A DNA stretch of 64,000 nucleotides from Hyperoodon ampullatus (taxonomy: Eukaryota > Chordata > Mammalia > Artiodactyla > Ziphiidae). Under the pieces are notes generated by a model. It made no database searches, was not told where the DNA came from, and saw only the letters and a list, made by a program, of their open reading frames with translations. Shown piece by piece: positions 47,320-63,800 of the stretch (the first letter of the stretch is position 1; every line of letters starts with the position of its first letter). The stretch spans positions 4,213,239 to 4,277,238 of the forward strand of contig OX457061.1 of the NCBI GenBank assembly GCA_949752795.1. The letters run 5' to 3'. The position numbers and the translations under genes were made by a program.

Positions 47320-48220
47320 AGCCGAAAGCCTTGCGGAGGGACAGCGAGACTTCCCAGAAAGTAGTTTTAAGCTCTGCCCCCACGGGACTGGGCCTCGGTG
47401 GATCCCGGAGGGGGGGTCCTGTTCTCCTCGGAGGAGCCTTGTGAGGACGAAGGGTGCCGCCCCCCCTACAGACCCGGTGACCCGGTGCTGTGCCGAGACA
47501 CGCCGCAGCCTGAGGGGTCAGGGGGGCGGGGGTCAGCACGGGATGGATCAGCCGCTAACCTGCCTTGTAGGTCTCTCTCGGATTTATTCCATCCGTGCCT
47601 GTAGACCACGTGCTGCCACCACGTCTTCACGTAAAAGACTAACGTCCTTCCCTGCAGCCGGGAAGGGATTTGATCCCGCCTGGCAGTGACATTCTGAAGA
47701 AGTTTCACCGTTTACTTCAAGCTGCCCTCTCAACGCATATATTGGCCTGAATTTTGTAAAATGGGATTTTAAAAGCTGGATTGAATCGCTAAGAGAAGAG
47801 AAAAAAACTGTTTATCAGATCGTCTTCTTGATGTACAGGTGCTTTATTAAAAAGGGCCAAAAGAGCATTTGGCGTGGGTCCCGAACGCCTCCAGGGGTCA
47901 TATTTCCCATGCGCAGGGGCTATAAGCACCACGTCGCATTCGCATGCAATGCTCTCTCCTTCTTGTCCAGGGAAATTGTACTTTCTCAGGACTAATTGAT
48001 TTACTGTTGCCTTTTTATTATTTGCCTTTGAAGTCAAAGGGCACCAGTGTCCTGAGCTTTTTCTCCCATCCGAATCCCCTCTAGTCTTCCAGAAAGGTCC
48101 TGGGGTCTGTATTGTGGCCCAGGCCACAGCTGCCCCTCCCCCATTGTGTTTCCTAGGAGGTTTGAAAGAGGACCCCCGGGGCGTATCGATTTCCCAATAA
48201 ATGTAAGATTTAGACACGGG
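47320..48220 (+). other. DDX31: DDX31 3' UTR (approximate)
   Basis: This is the non-coding sequence after the stop at 47319. Two candidate poly(A) signals lie on the + strand: ATTAAA at 47846-47851 and AATAAA at 48196-48201. The end is set just past the second. No cDNA is available, so which one is used is unknown. Confidence 0.45.
48196..48201 (+). terminator. Candidate DDX31 poly(A) signal AATAAA
   Basis: Canonical AATAAA hexamer 877 bp after the DDX31 stop codon, on the coding strand. A weaker ATTAAA at 47846-47851 is the alternative. Called only from the hexamer and its position. Confidence 0.35.
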
Positions 48221-49039
48221 TGACTCCAGAGGGGTCCGGAGGAGAAGGGGGAAAGCCTTGGCACCTCTCTGTGCACTGGGCAGTGTCCTCTCCACGTTTC
48301 CTCCTGTCCTCAGCCCACCCCCGCACCCTGAAGTTACTGGCGTGGGTGTCGAGGCCCCACTTCTGTAGACCCTCCAGATCACATGAACTCAAGGGCCAGG
48401 GGAGGACCATGAGAGTTACAAGGTGGGCTGTCTATGGGCATCTTGGGGGGCGGGGTCGGCGTCCCTGCGTCCATCCCTCGGGTGTAAGGTGAACTTCGGC
48501 TGGCACCACACCAGAAGGGACTCGTCGTAAGGGTGGCTGTGAGCCTAGTGAGCCCTGGTCCTCTGCGGGAGGGAACTGTGACCTCGCAGACCTGGCTGTC
48601 ACATGGGAATGAAAAGGAACGGTTGGTGAACTCTGTAGCAATGGTAGTAAATAAGTCAACCCGCAGCACAAGTCATACTGACTTTGGGCAAATCTGCCAC
48701 CTTTCTTGTATTTCCGTGTGTAACGGTCCACGTGATTTGGGTGAGAAAAGGAGGGCTCAAACTTTATAAACAAAACCCAGCTGTGTGAGAAGCAGGATTA
48801 ATGCCAGTGATCCAGGATGATCAAAGGGGAACCCTGCTCTTTAATTTTTTTTTCCCCATAGTATTCATTCCATTAAAGGGTGAGTCTGCAGAGTTCTGCA
48901 CTCCTGGGGCCGGGGGTGGGGGGTGGAGAAGGGCCAGGACTGTGCAAAGCATATAAGTGACTGTAATTCTGAGATGGAAACTCACTCTTACTTTGCTGAC
49001 ACTTAGGTGAGGGTTTCTTGCCATAGGTGCTATGTGGGC

Positions 49040-49420
49040 CTGTTTCTAAGTAGAATCAATGTATTACCCCCAGTTAATAAAGAAACATGGATTTAGCAGA
49101 TTTAGGGTTAATATTCTCTAAATTTAAATAACCTTAAAATAAATCTCTTTCTTATTATGGCTCTTGACAGATTATACATTTCAGGCATCAATTAGGCAAA
49201 GCTTTAGCCTAATTCCACTGTACCTATTCTAATTTTGTGTGTATTTCCAATCGTGCCTCTTTTTCTAATTTCCCAAACTTACCTCTTTCTCTGTGTCATA
49301 AGCCTGATCCCCATATTTAAAAGTCAGAGAATCTGGACATTTCATGGAATGTTGCAGCCTAAAGCTTTTTCCCCTCATGGGCTTGTAAAATGCTTTATTT
49401 TTTTTGAATCCTAGACATCT
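49040..49420. promoter_or_regulatory. Candidate conserved non-coding block between genes
   Basis: AT-rich, repeat-free and lacking open frames, with repeated TAATT/TTTAAAT cores (CATCAATTAGGC, TAGCCTAATTCC). It is about 3 kb beyond the BARHL1 stop codon. Confidence 0.3.
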
Positions 49421-50239
49421 TCATGTTTGCAACCCTTAGCGGCTGCACATCTTCAGAGGTGGCCCCCCATTCTCACGCACTGAAGGGCAAAGAGCCCTTG
49501 GTGAGTGATTAAGGCAGCGCTGATGCAATGCAGACGGCATTTTCCACTCTCAGAAGCAGAGCCAACCAAATCTCAGCAAAGGACATTTTGACAAAGCCCA
49601 GTGGATTCCTTTGATTTTTTGCCCCCTGTGGTGAGGGGAGGAGAGATTTAGGGAAGAAAGGGGAGTAAATGAGAGCCCCTTAAGGCAGGTGGATCCAAAC
49701 GGCTAGCGCCCTTGGGGTTTAGCCCTTGAGCCCCTCAGCGTGAAGTCAGCGGAAGCCGTTCAAATCCATCCATCGCTTCCAGGAGACAGAAATTTAAGGC
49801 TTCCTTTCCACTGGAGAAGTTGCCCTGCTTGCGAAGGGCGCTCCACTGGTCTCGTTAAATTGCCTGCATGACCAGGACGCCTTATCTCTTAATCTGCTCC
49901 ACAGAGAAAAAGTTCGTAGCAAAGCCTTTCAGCGTGCTGGCGGCTGGGCACCCCTAAAATCAGCTCGACTTCTCGAAAATGCCCAGAAGCCTTGCAGCAA
50001 GGCTGGCTGGGGAGTCTCAACTTCTGCACTTTGTTGCCCCTGCCCCCGTGGAGTCTGCGTTTATAAGTTGGGGGGAGGTGTCAGTGCAGGAGTAGAGACA
50101 CCCCCTCTCAGTGCCTCTCCTATTGTCTTGCCTGCTGGGGGTCTCACACAATTCATTCTTCTTTTTTTTTTCCCCCCTTATTTTAAATGAGAGTTCACCC
50201 AGCCCCAGGGTTGGGAACCGGGAAACCAATTTAGCCTTC

Positions 50240-50560
50240 TAAATGGATGAAAGCCGAAGCCCACCTCACTGCAGAGGCTGTAAAGTTATTATCGCAGATG
50301 GGAAGTGCAGGACAATTTAAAATATTGTAATTATAAACTTGTAGGGAAGACTTGTTCTTCATTAATGTAAGATATGAAATCACCTCGGCGGTACAAGGAC
50401 GATTACATAGTGGGGAATGTGTCTGTGGTTTACACGGCCGCTGTGTAAATGTAAGGGTGGTTGCTCCAGTCTATGTCCCTCACTTACACAAAATGAAAAG
50501 CACACCAGTGCAAGTTGTCCTTTGATAGATTTTTAATATGATTTTAAAGAGTTTTGTTTG
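50240..50560. promoter_or_regulatory. Candidate conserved non-coding block between genes
   Basis: AT-rich segment with TTATTATCGCAG, TAATTATAAAC, CATTAATGTAAG and GGTTTACACGGCC (forkhead-like). No repeat or frame explains it. Confidence 0.3.
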
Positions 50561-51229
50561 GTCTCATTCTTATTCAATGAGATTAATTTAAAGCACTTAT
50601 CCCCTGGGTTTAAGTCAATCCATGTAGGCTTTGGGCAGGGTTTGTTGCATGGGGGGTTTTGTTTGCAGGAGGCTGTGAGAGACTCCTTTCCCACTTCATT
50701 AACCCTGAGTTGGGGACGGTCCCCCGTCACCCCCCACCCCAGCCAGAGCTGGGGATTTACCAACCCCCATTCACATGCAAAAGGACTTGAAAGCCAAGGG
50801 GCTCCTTGACTTAATTAGCTGCTGTGCATTTTGCAAAATTAGAATAATACCCTCACCATCCCGGGAAAGAAAGCGGTGGTGTGAGGGTGTTGGGTGGTGG
50901 GGAGGAAACAGTAGCAGGGTCCGGCGGGAGGGGGGGGACGGTCAGCGTTTAAGCAGAACCCCACCCCTCCTGGCCAGGCAGTCCTCTCTGAGAGCAATCC
51001 TGCCGCAAAACTGGGGAGAGCTCGGCGTGCCGGGCCCCAAACTTCCCAGCCCTGGGCGGATCCTGGGAGTCTGAGCTGCAGGTGGTGTGTGGGCGGGGGA
51101 GCACCTGAGCCCACCTCCCCAGAGAGGAACTGCCTGTGGAGGTGACCTTGGCCCTCTGAACGTGAACCGGAGGTCTGGAGTCTGGCTCAGAACTTAAAGC
51201 CCTCTCCTGAGACCCTTGGAGTCGCAGGC

Positions 51230-51620
51230 TGGGGCCCGGCGTCAGACGCCGGGATCTGGCTTCCCTCTGGGTCGCATCCCCAGCACAGTCCCCGCGTGAA
51301 GGGGGGAGCGAGAAGATGCGGGAGTCGGGGGTTACCCGGTGCGGCGTCAGGTTCCCAGCGAAGGCTCGTCGGGTCCTACCCGGTGCGGGGGGCCGAGCGC
51401 GAGCGGCCGGGGCGCGGGACGGACGGCGGGGGCGGGGGCGGGGAGTAGCCTCGGAGCCCATCTGTCGCCCCCGCGGCCGGCGGGCCGGTCACCAGCTGCC
51501 GGCGCCCTTGTCGTGGCCAGATGAGCCGGCTCAGCGAGGGCACCGCAGCCCGGCCCGCAGCCCAGCCAGCCCGGGCGCTGACCCCCACCCCGGCCCCCGG
51601 GAGCGGCTGAGAGTCCAGCG
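51230..51620. other. CpG island (downstream of BARHL1)
   Basis: Dense CG dinucleotides, for example around 51400-51500, far above the mammalian background. It lies past the BARHL1 poly(A) signal. Bounds are by eye. Confidence 0.6.
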
Positions 51621-51869
51621 ACCAGATGGAGAGGCAGGGGCAGGTGGGGAGCGGCGTGCTCACCTCACCGTAGAGATGGGAAGACTGAGGCCAGGGAGGA
51701 GGGGAGACCCCTGCCCACGCCCACAGCACCAAGGAAGAGAGGGAGACGAAAATACTTCCTTACTGAGGGTGGAAGGAGCCCGAGTCCCAGAAGGGGACAG
51801 TGAATCTCAAGGAGGGATGGGGAAGAAGGGCCGAGCGCGGACCCACCGACGGAGCGCGGACAGGCGCCT

Positions 51870-52606
51870 GGTCATTTGTAAGAAGTTTATTTCGACATTT
51901 AAAAAAGAGAGAGAACCCGAGGGGCCTGGCTGCCCCCCGGACGGAGGCTGGAGATGGGGACTGGGGGTCGGGGTAGGTGGGCAAGTCCCCTGACCCCTTC
52001 CTGCCCCGCCTGGGAGGAGGGTGGGCACAGGCCACAAACTCACTGATTCACGGACACAGTCACGGGCTCATGGGTCACGAATAAATAACTTCATATACAC
52101 TTTGCACACGGTATGTACAGCTCTGCCGTCGGCCCTGGAGCTGGGGGGAGGGGCGGCGGGAGGCTCCACACTCCCCTTCCCCTCCGCGTGTCAGGGCTGC
52201 GGGGAGAGGGCTTGGTGTACCGCTGGAGCGTGGAGGGGGGGTGGGAAAGGGCAGCATGGGGGTCGCCCACCTGCCCCGGGGAGGGGCAAGGGGGCGCGGG
52301 TGGGGAGTGACGGGGGCGGGGCGTGGGGATGCATGTACCCCCGGCGGTGGAAGTGGCTCCCTGATGGAGTGGCCGGGAGTGAGGACGCCGAGGACGGTTA
52401 GGGAGACTCAGTCCGGGGGTCCTGGACTCAGAAGACTTGGCATTTGGCCCTTCTGGGGACACTGGGCTGGACGCCAGGGAGGGCCGGACCCGGGGCCCCT
52501 GGGAAGGGGCGTTGAAACCCCGCGCCCTCCCAGAGGCAGGCGGAAGGGGCCAGCGCGGAGCCCCGGAGCGGGGGCCGGGTGCGCCGCGGGCCGGCGGGCG
52601 GGCGCT
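51870..52606 (-). other. BARHL1: BARHL1 3' UTR (approximate)
   Basis: This runs from the stop codon to just past the first minus-strand AATAAA (51886-51891). It is very C-rich on the sense strand (G-rich on +, 52220-52330). About 740 nt is a reasonable 3' UTR length. The true end has not been observed. Confidence 0.55.
51886..51891 (-). terminator. Candidate BARHL1 poly(A) signal AATAAA
   Basis: TTTATT on the + strand reads AATAAA on the BARHL1 strand, about 715 nt after the stop codon. I saw no other canonical minus-strand hexamer between here and the stop. Confidence 0.55.
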
Positions 52607-59121
<6,515 letters not shown>

Positions 59122-59553
59122 AGCCAAGCTGCGACCTGTCCTCCCCAAAAGCTCCCCACCCCCCCAACCCCAGCCGCCGCTGCCCCTGCCCCTAGCTGCG
59201 GGCTGGCATGGGGAAGGCGGGCAGGGAGCCTGCGGGCACCTTGGATGGAGTTCAGCCTTGGGGGAGCCCGGGAGCTCTGGGCCAACCTCCTCTGCGCATT
59301 AGATCCAAAAGGGCTCAGCGCGTCTTCTGCAGCATCGCGCGGAGCCGCCGAGCCGAGGGGGGTGGTGGGAGTGTCAGGGAGAAATGGGAGGGAGGGTGCG
59401 CCAAGTTGGGGAGAGCAAAGGGGGAGACGGACGGCCTGAGCTCCCCTTTGGCACAGAAGAGATGCGAGGACGTTGGAATCTAAATAAAGAAGGGCTTTTT
59501 AAAAATCCAAACTGCACGCTTCCTCCAGGCGAGCGGTGGCCGAGGGCAGCGGG

Positions 59554-59574
59554 GTCAGCACCGCGGATAGCAGC
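59554..59574 (+). promoter_or_regulatory. RE1/NRSE-like site 1 (REST/NRSF)
   Basis: The left half GTCAGCACC is joined to the right half GGATAGC with RE1 spacing. By my hand comparison it matches 16 of 21 positions of the canonical RE1 consensus, with T for C in the GGACAG half. It lies about 430 bp upstream of the BARHL1 ATG. REST silences neuronal genes in non-neuronal cells. Confidence 0.75.
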
Positions 59575-59622
59575 GGGCCCGAGCCGCGCTACCAGCCGGG
59601 GGAACGGAGCGCACCTGGCGGC

Positions 59623-59643
59623 GTCAGCACCGCGGATAGCGGC
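59623..59643 (+). promoter_or_regulatory. RE1/NRSE-like site 2 (REST/NRSF)
   Basis: The first 18 bases are the same as site 1, with GGC at the end. By hand it matches 17 of 21 RE1 consensus positions. It starts 69 bp from the start of site 1, in the same orientation. Confidence 0.75.
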
Positions 59644-59722
59644 GACGGCGGCCCTCGGCGCATGACGCTCCCCACCTGGCCGGGGAGGTCCTCTCTCCGC
59701 GCTCCCACCGCTCCTGGGGCCC

Positions 59723-59743
59723 GTCAGCACCGTGGACAGCACC
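59723..59743 (+). promoter_or_regulatory. RE1/NRSE-like site 3 (REST/NRSF)
   Basis: GTCAGCACC plus GTGGACAGCACC: both halves fit the RE1 core (NTYAGMRCCNNRGMSAG) at every position. It starts 100 bp from the start of site 2, in the same orientation. By sequence it is the strongest of the three. Confidence 0.8.
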
Positions 59744-60009
59744 TCCCGGCTCCGCGGTTGCAGCTCGCAGCCCGTCCTCCGCGCGCGCCTTCGCCTCCCC
59801 CCCTTCCTTTAAAAAATGAACTTGTGTCACTTTTACTTTGGGGCTAGGGTTTTTTTTTTTTTTTTCGTTTCTTTTTTTTTCGTTGTTTTTTTTTTTTTTT
59901 AAAGGGGACTCGCCCACGTGTCCCCGGAGTGATGACGCTGATTGGCTCCGGCCGATTTTGGGGGTGATGTCACGGCTCCGCAAGCCGCTGCCCGATTCCT
60001 TTCGGTTTG

Positions 60010-60121
60010 ATTAAAAGAGACACTGAATTAATTACAGCACGGGCCCAACTGTTTACCGGCGATTTCCACACGGTTTGCTTTCATTAGGTCGGTGATGAGG
60101 CTCCTAATGAGGGTGATTAGC
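60010..60121. promoter_or_regulatory. Homeodomain-motif cluster upstream of BARHL1
   Basis: AT-rich island in GC-rich DNA: TTGATTAAAA, GAATTAATTAC (60025-60035), TTTCATTAGG, CTAATGAG and GATTAGC within about 110 bp. This spacing of TAAT cores is typical of developmental enhancers. Which factor binds is unknown. Confidence 0.45.
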
Positions 60122-60859
60122 TCAAGGGGGGTACAGGCTGGCGGGGAGGGGTCCAGAGCCCGGCTGCCGCTGCCGTTGGGTTGGAATGTGAGGTTTTTTA
60201 AGTTTTCCCCGACACTTTCCTACAGTTATTCAAATCATTCGTCCGCCAGGCTGTCAAAGATCCCTTTTCTACCTCCACCCACCCCTCCACCCCGCCGTTT
60301 TCTCTTCCTTCAGCAACAGAAGGGGAGTAAATCCAGCAGAAAAAGACCTGTGTGTGTGTGGAGAAGAAGATAGTTGAATTTGTTATGTTATTTTAGGGCG
60401 TTTCCGTCGGGGTCACACGTTTTTCGTGCAGGAAAATTTGCAGCCCTCTCCCTGACCTCTTTGGACCCCGCGGACCTGGCAGGGGTCGGGGGAGCTCGGT
60501 GTCTGCACCTAGAAGGAGCCAGAACGCTGGCTTCGCTGTGGGGCGAGGGTGGAAAACGTGGGCATGTCGTGTCTGGGACGTTAGGGGGACCCTGAGAAAT
60601 CCCCGTGGCCCGAGGGAGACAGCGCAACGGACCCCAACCCAGCGATAGCCTCTCCTGTGGCGCGTGTCCCGGGATCGGGTGTTTTTGTACCTCTGAACAG
60701 GAACACGGGAGAGCTTCTGAGCGCGAGTGTAGACATCTGCAAACGGCTTCTCATTTCGCACGGAGCCGGAGCTCGCCCGAGGATTTATTTTCAAAGCAGC
60801 GCTGGAAACACGGTCTTTTCGCTGCGAATAACTCTCCCCGCACCCTCCCCGACTCCTCC

Positions 60860-61560
60860 ACGATGCTCTAGTTCTGTGCCTTTCAGGGTTCGGCCTCCGG
60901 TGCCGGGGCGCAGGGCGGCGGGCAGATCTGAAGCGCGTCCGGGGCCTGGATCCTCTCGACACTACCCCAGGGATGGCGACCCTTGTCTGCGGTCCAAGGG
61001 CGGAGGGAGCCGAGCCCGCGCACCTGCAGCCGGGCCCCGTGGGCCCAAGGCGCCCTTCGCTCGCCCAGCGCCCGGAGCCCAGGCCTTTCCAGGCGGCCCG
61101 CGCGCTCCGGGCCCCCTCCCCACGGGCCCCCAGAAAATACCCCGGCCCCGCGTCTGGCTCAGCTCTGAGATCTCAGCGGAACAGTGAGGCGCCCGAATCC
61201 CCCAAACCCGAGCCCCGGCCCGGGGAAGCCCCGCACAGCCGGGCGGAGCACAAACTTCTCCCTCGGGCGAGGTCGGCGGTGGCCTCCGGCCCGGCTCCCC
61301 GCCCTCTCCCCCTGAGCCTGCCGGCAGATTGGAAGCGGCCTCGCCGGGCTGGGGCCGAGGACGGGCGGCTCCCCGGGGACGGCGGGCCCGGCTCGGCTGC
61401 AAGCTGTCGGGGAGGCGGGAGGGCGAGCGCCGAGGGGCCCCCGTCCCGCCTCCCGCGGCGGGGCCGAGCCGGCCGGTCCGTTCATTTTCGTTTGGCCGGT
61501 GCGGAGGGGAGCGTAAATCACGAGGGCCCTGGGGTGCCCTCACCCTTCCCGGCCAGCCCG
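60860..61560. other. CpG island upstream of BARHL1
   Basis: Extremely GC- and CG-rich block 1.7-2.4 kb upstream of the start codon. It produces chance frames of up to 303 codons. It could hold an alternative promoter, but nothing specific supports this. Confidence 0.55.
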
Positions 61561-63649
61561 CAACTTGGGCCTCGTTTCTGCTCTGGGCGCCTCTGGAGAC
61601 TCCGCTCCCTTCTCCACTCTCTCACCCCACCCCTGCTCCCGGCCTGCGCCCGCATCTCAGGAAGAACCTCATCTCCCCCAGACCCCAAGGCCCCGGCTTG
61701 GGTCAACGGGCCTGTCATCCTGGGCCTGTTAGAGATCCTGACGCCCCGGGGCCAGGATCCGCGGAATCGGCTAAGCCGCAAGCAAGTCTGGTCCCGCTCT
61801 GCCCGCCGGCGTTCCGAGCCGCCCCGGCCCTGGGCGGACTTGCATCTGTCGAAGCACGGACTTTTTCTGGCCTCGGGGTCTTAGGCGGGGGTTTGGATCC
61901 CGGGCCCAGCGAAAACAAGGCCTCTGGCGGCGCAGGGCACTGCGCGGGTATCGGAGCTGGCGCGGGGACGAGTAAGGGCTGGGGAGGGAACCTTCTACGG
62001 TGGAAAAAAAAAAAAAAAGGCAAGAACCCCAACCTCCTGCAGCCCTAGCCGGCTTCTCGGCGCTTCTTAGAGCCCGAGAATATTTAACAGGTTGTTAGTA
62101 TACTATCATTAGTATTGAATTATCATAGTCTAGTGTGATGTAAAACACGCTGTGCCATTTATTCCATTTGGAATTTGGACCCAGCCCTCTCTCGCTAACG
62201 TTGTTTTATTCCTGTTTGGGGGTTTCCAACTCCACTATTGTTCCTCCTCCTTTATCTCTTTTCTCCATCACAGGGGTGGTTCTTGCACCTCAGCCTGTCC
62301 ACAGCCTGAGAGGTCTGTGTGTGTCCTCACCTGGGCTCTAGTTTAGCTGGGAGGATGCCCAGGAATTGGCCTTTTACTAAGCGTCCAGGGATCCTGGGTG
62401 GGTGATCCACCCCTCCCTTTGAGAAAGGAGTCCGGTTGGTCCTGGAGGGGTAAAGGTTTCAACACAGCAGGGTGTGAACCATGGCAAGTTACTTAACCTC
62501 TGAGAACTCCATTGACACGGCAGGAGACAGACCTCTCTCCCCCTCTGTCCCCGCTGAGCCCCAGCCCTGTACCTTAGGGGTCTTGCCCACCCTCCTCCAC
62601 CCGGGGAGAGAAGAGGCTTGGAGGACTCAGGGGAGGGGAAGGGAATGAGTGAGATGAGGTCACGTCCAGGACCAGGCTCCCAGGACACCAGCACCCAGAC
62701 CCCTGTTCTGGGCTCGAACACCTCCTCCCCCGCCTCCCACTTCTCTTGGGTTCTCTAGCTTCCAATGCCAGCCCCTGCCCATCCAGTCCTTTGAATTTGC
62801 TTTTAAACCTTCAGTCTCTCAATGGACCCAGAGCCCTAGAAGGGCTCAAACCAAGCATTCACAGAGCGACAGCAACGAAGGAGGAAGCTTTGCTCTTCTC
62901 CAGGGCAGGGAAGCGGCTGCACGGACTGGCCCTCAGAAGGCCTGGGCTCTGGCCCCGCTTCCACTCTGGGCAGCTCATCTCTCTTGCCTGGACCTCAGCT
63001 TTCCCTTTGGTCCAAAGACATTAACATCAGAGGTTTGTAGTGAGAGGCAAGGATAAGAGAGGCCCATGCCGGCTATGATGTGGGCTCTGCCTATAGAATC
63101 CACGTCCTTCTGCTCTACCTGGGGTTCTTGGCTTGGATTTGACTTTGGATCGATGCCTGGGCCAATGGCTGAGCCATGGTTCTTAGCAACTTTCTTACCC
63201 CACTGCCCTGAGCGTGGAAAAGGCCTTCTTTTGGCCAGTTTTGCTCACTGGCTTAGCAGACAGGGCCACATGAGGAGATGTGCTCAAAGCTTTTTGAGAA
63301 TGATCCTGAGGTCTTCTTCTCTGCTCCTGGAGGATTGTAGCTTGAATGCTGTCATCACGGTTCTGAGTAGCTGGGGCCAGGGGCAGTGTAACACCGGTGG
63401 GGTGGGGTGGCCGAGGATATGGACTCCAGAATCTGCTAGGCTTGAAGTCGACTCCTGGCTCTAGAATCCAGGGCTGGGGCTAAGGAGAGGCAAGTGAGGT
63501 GAGTCATACAAGTCCCTATTGAACCTGTTGCTGTTTTGTCCATCAGGGATTTTTCAATTTTGATTTTAAAATATTACATTAAAATATTGTTTGTCTTGGT
63601 TACTGAGTTTGGGGAAAGAGTCAAAAGGTTTGTACTTTAGGCCAGGACC

Positions 63650-63800
63650 TTGTCTGCCTCACCATAGTCCCAGCCCTGCTCTGTGACCTTGAGCAGACGC
63701 TTTCTGGGCCATGTGTTCTTCAGCTGTAAGATGGCGGTGATGTCGCCCGCTTCACATGGTCACTGGGAGGTCTCTGCACTTGGCTGGGGTCCTGGAGAAT
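63650..63800 (+). repeat. MIR element, partial
   Basis: CCAGCCCTGCTCTGTGACCT TGAGCAGACG, TTCTTCAGCTGTAAGATGG and GTCACTGGGAGGTCTCTG. Confidence 0.55.

Larger units (their letters stand above)
48221..51869. other. Interval between the 3' ends of DDX31 and BARHL1
   Basis: Convergent intergenic sequence without recognisable repeats. AT-rich blocks at 49040-49420 and 50240-50560 look like non-coding conserved elements. 51230-51620 is a strong CpG island. No supported gene. Confidence 0.7.
59122..60000 (-). promoter_or_regulatory. BARHL1: BARHL1 5' UTR and proximal promoter region
   Basis: CpG-rich sequence upstream of the start codon. On the minus strand there is an AT-rich TATA-like tract at about 59494-59505 (TTTTTAAAAAG). 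If used, it would place a start near 59470 and leave the RE1 array immediately upstream. Further out are three poly(T) runs (59850-59901, + strand), a CACGTG E-box near 59916, a CCAAT box (ATTGG, about 59941) and a CRE-like TGATGTCA (59965-59972). The transcription start itself cannot be fixed from sequence. Confidence 0.5.

Noticed and set aside
51316..51993. 225-codon open frame on +
   Set aside because: It overlaps a CpG island beyond the BARHL1 3' end and is Arg/Gly/Pro-rich without domain similarity.
59122..59148. Nine-residue N-terminal extension of BARHL1
   Set aside because: The apparent upstream start is TTG, not ATG. The MEGSNG start has a strong Kozak context and gives the expected 327 residues.
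60973..61884. 303-codon open frame on + upstream of BARHL1
   Set aside because: It lies in an extreme CpG island where stops are rare. The residues are Pro/Arg/Gly/Ala-rich with no domain, and overlapping long frames exist on both strands.
61329..62048. 239-codon open frame on +
   Set aside because: Same CpG-island effect; low-complexity composition and no recognisable family.
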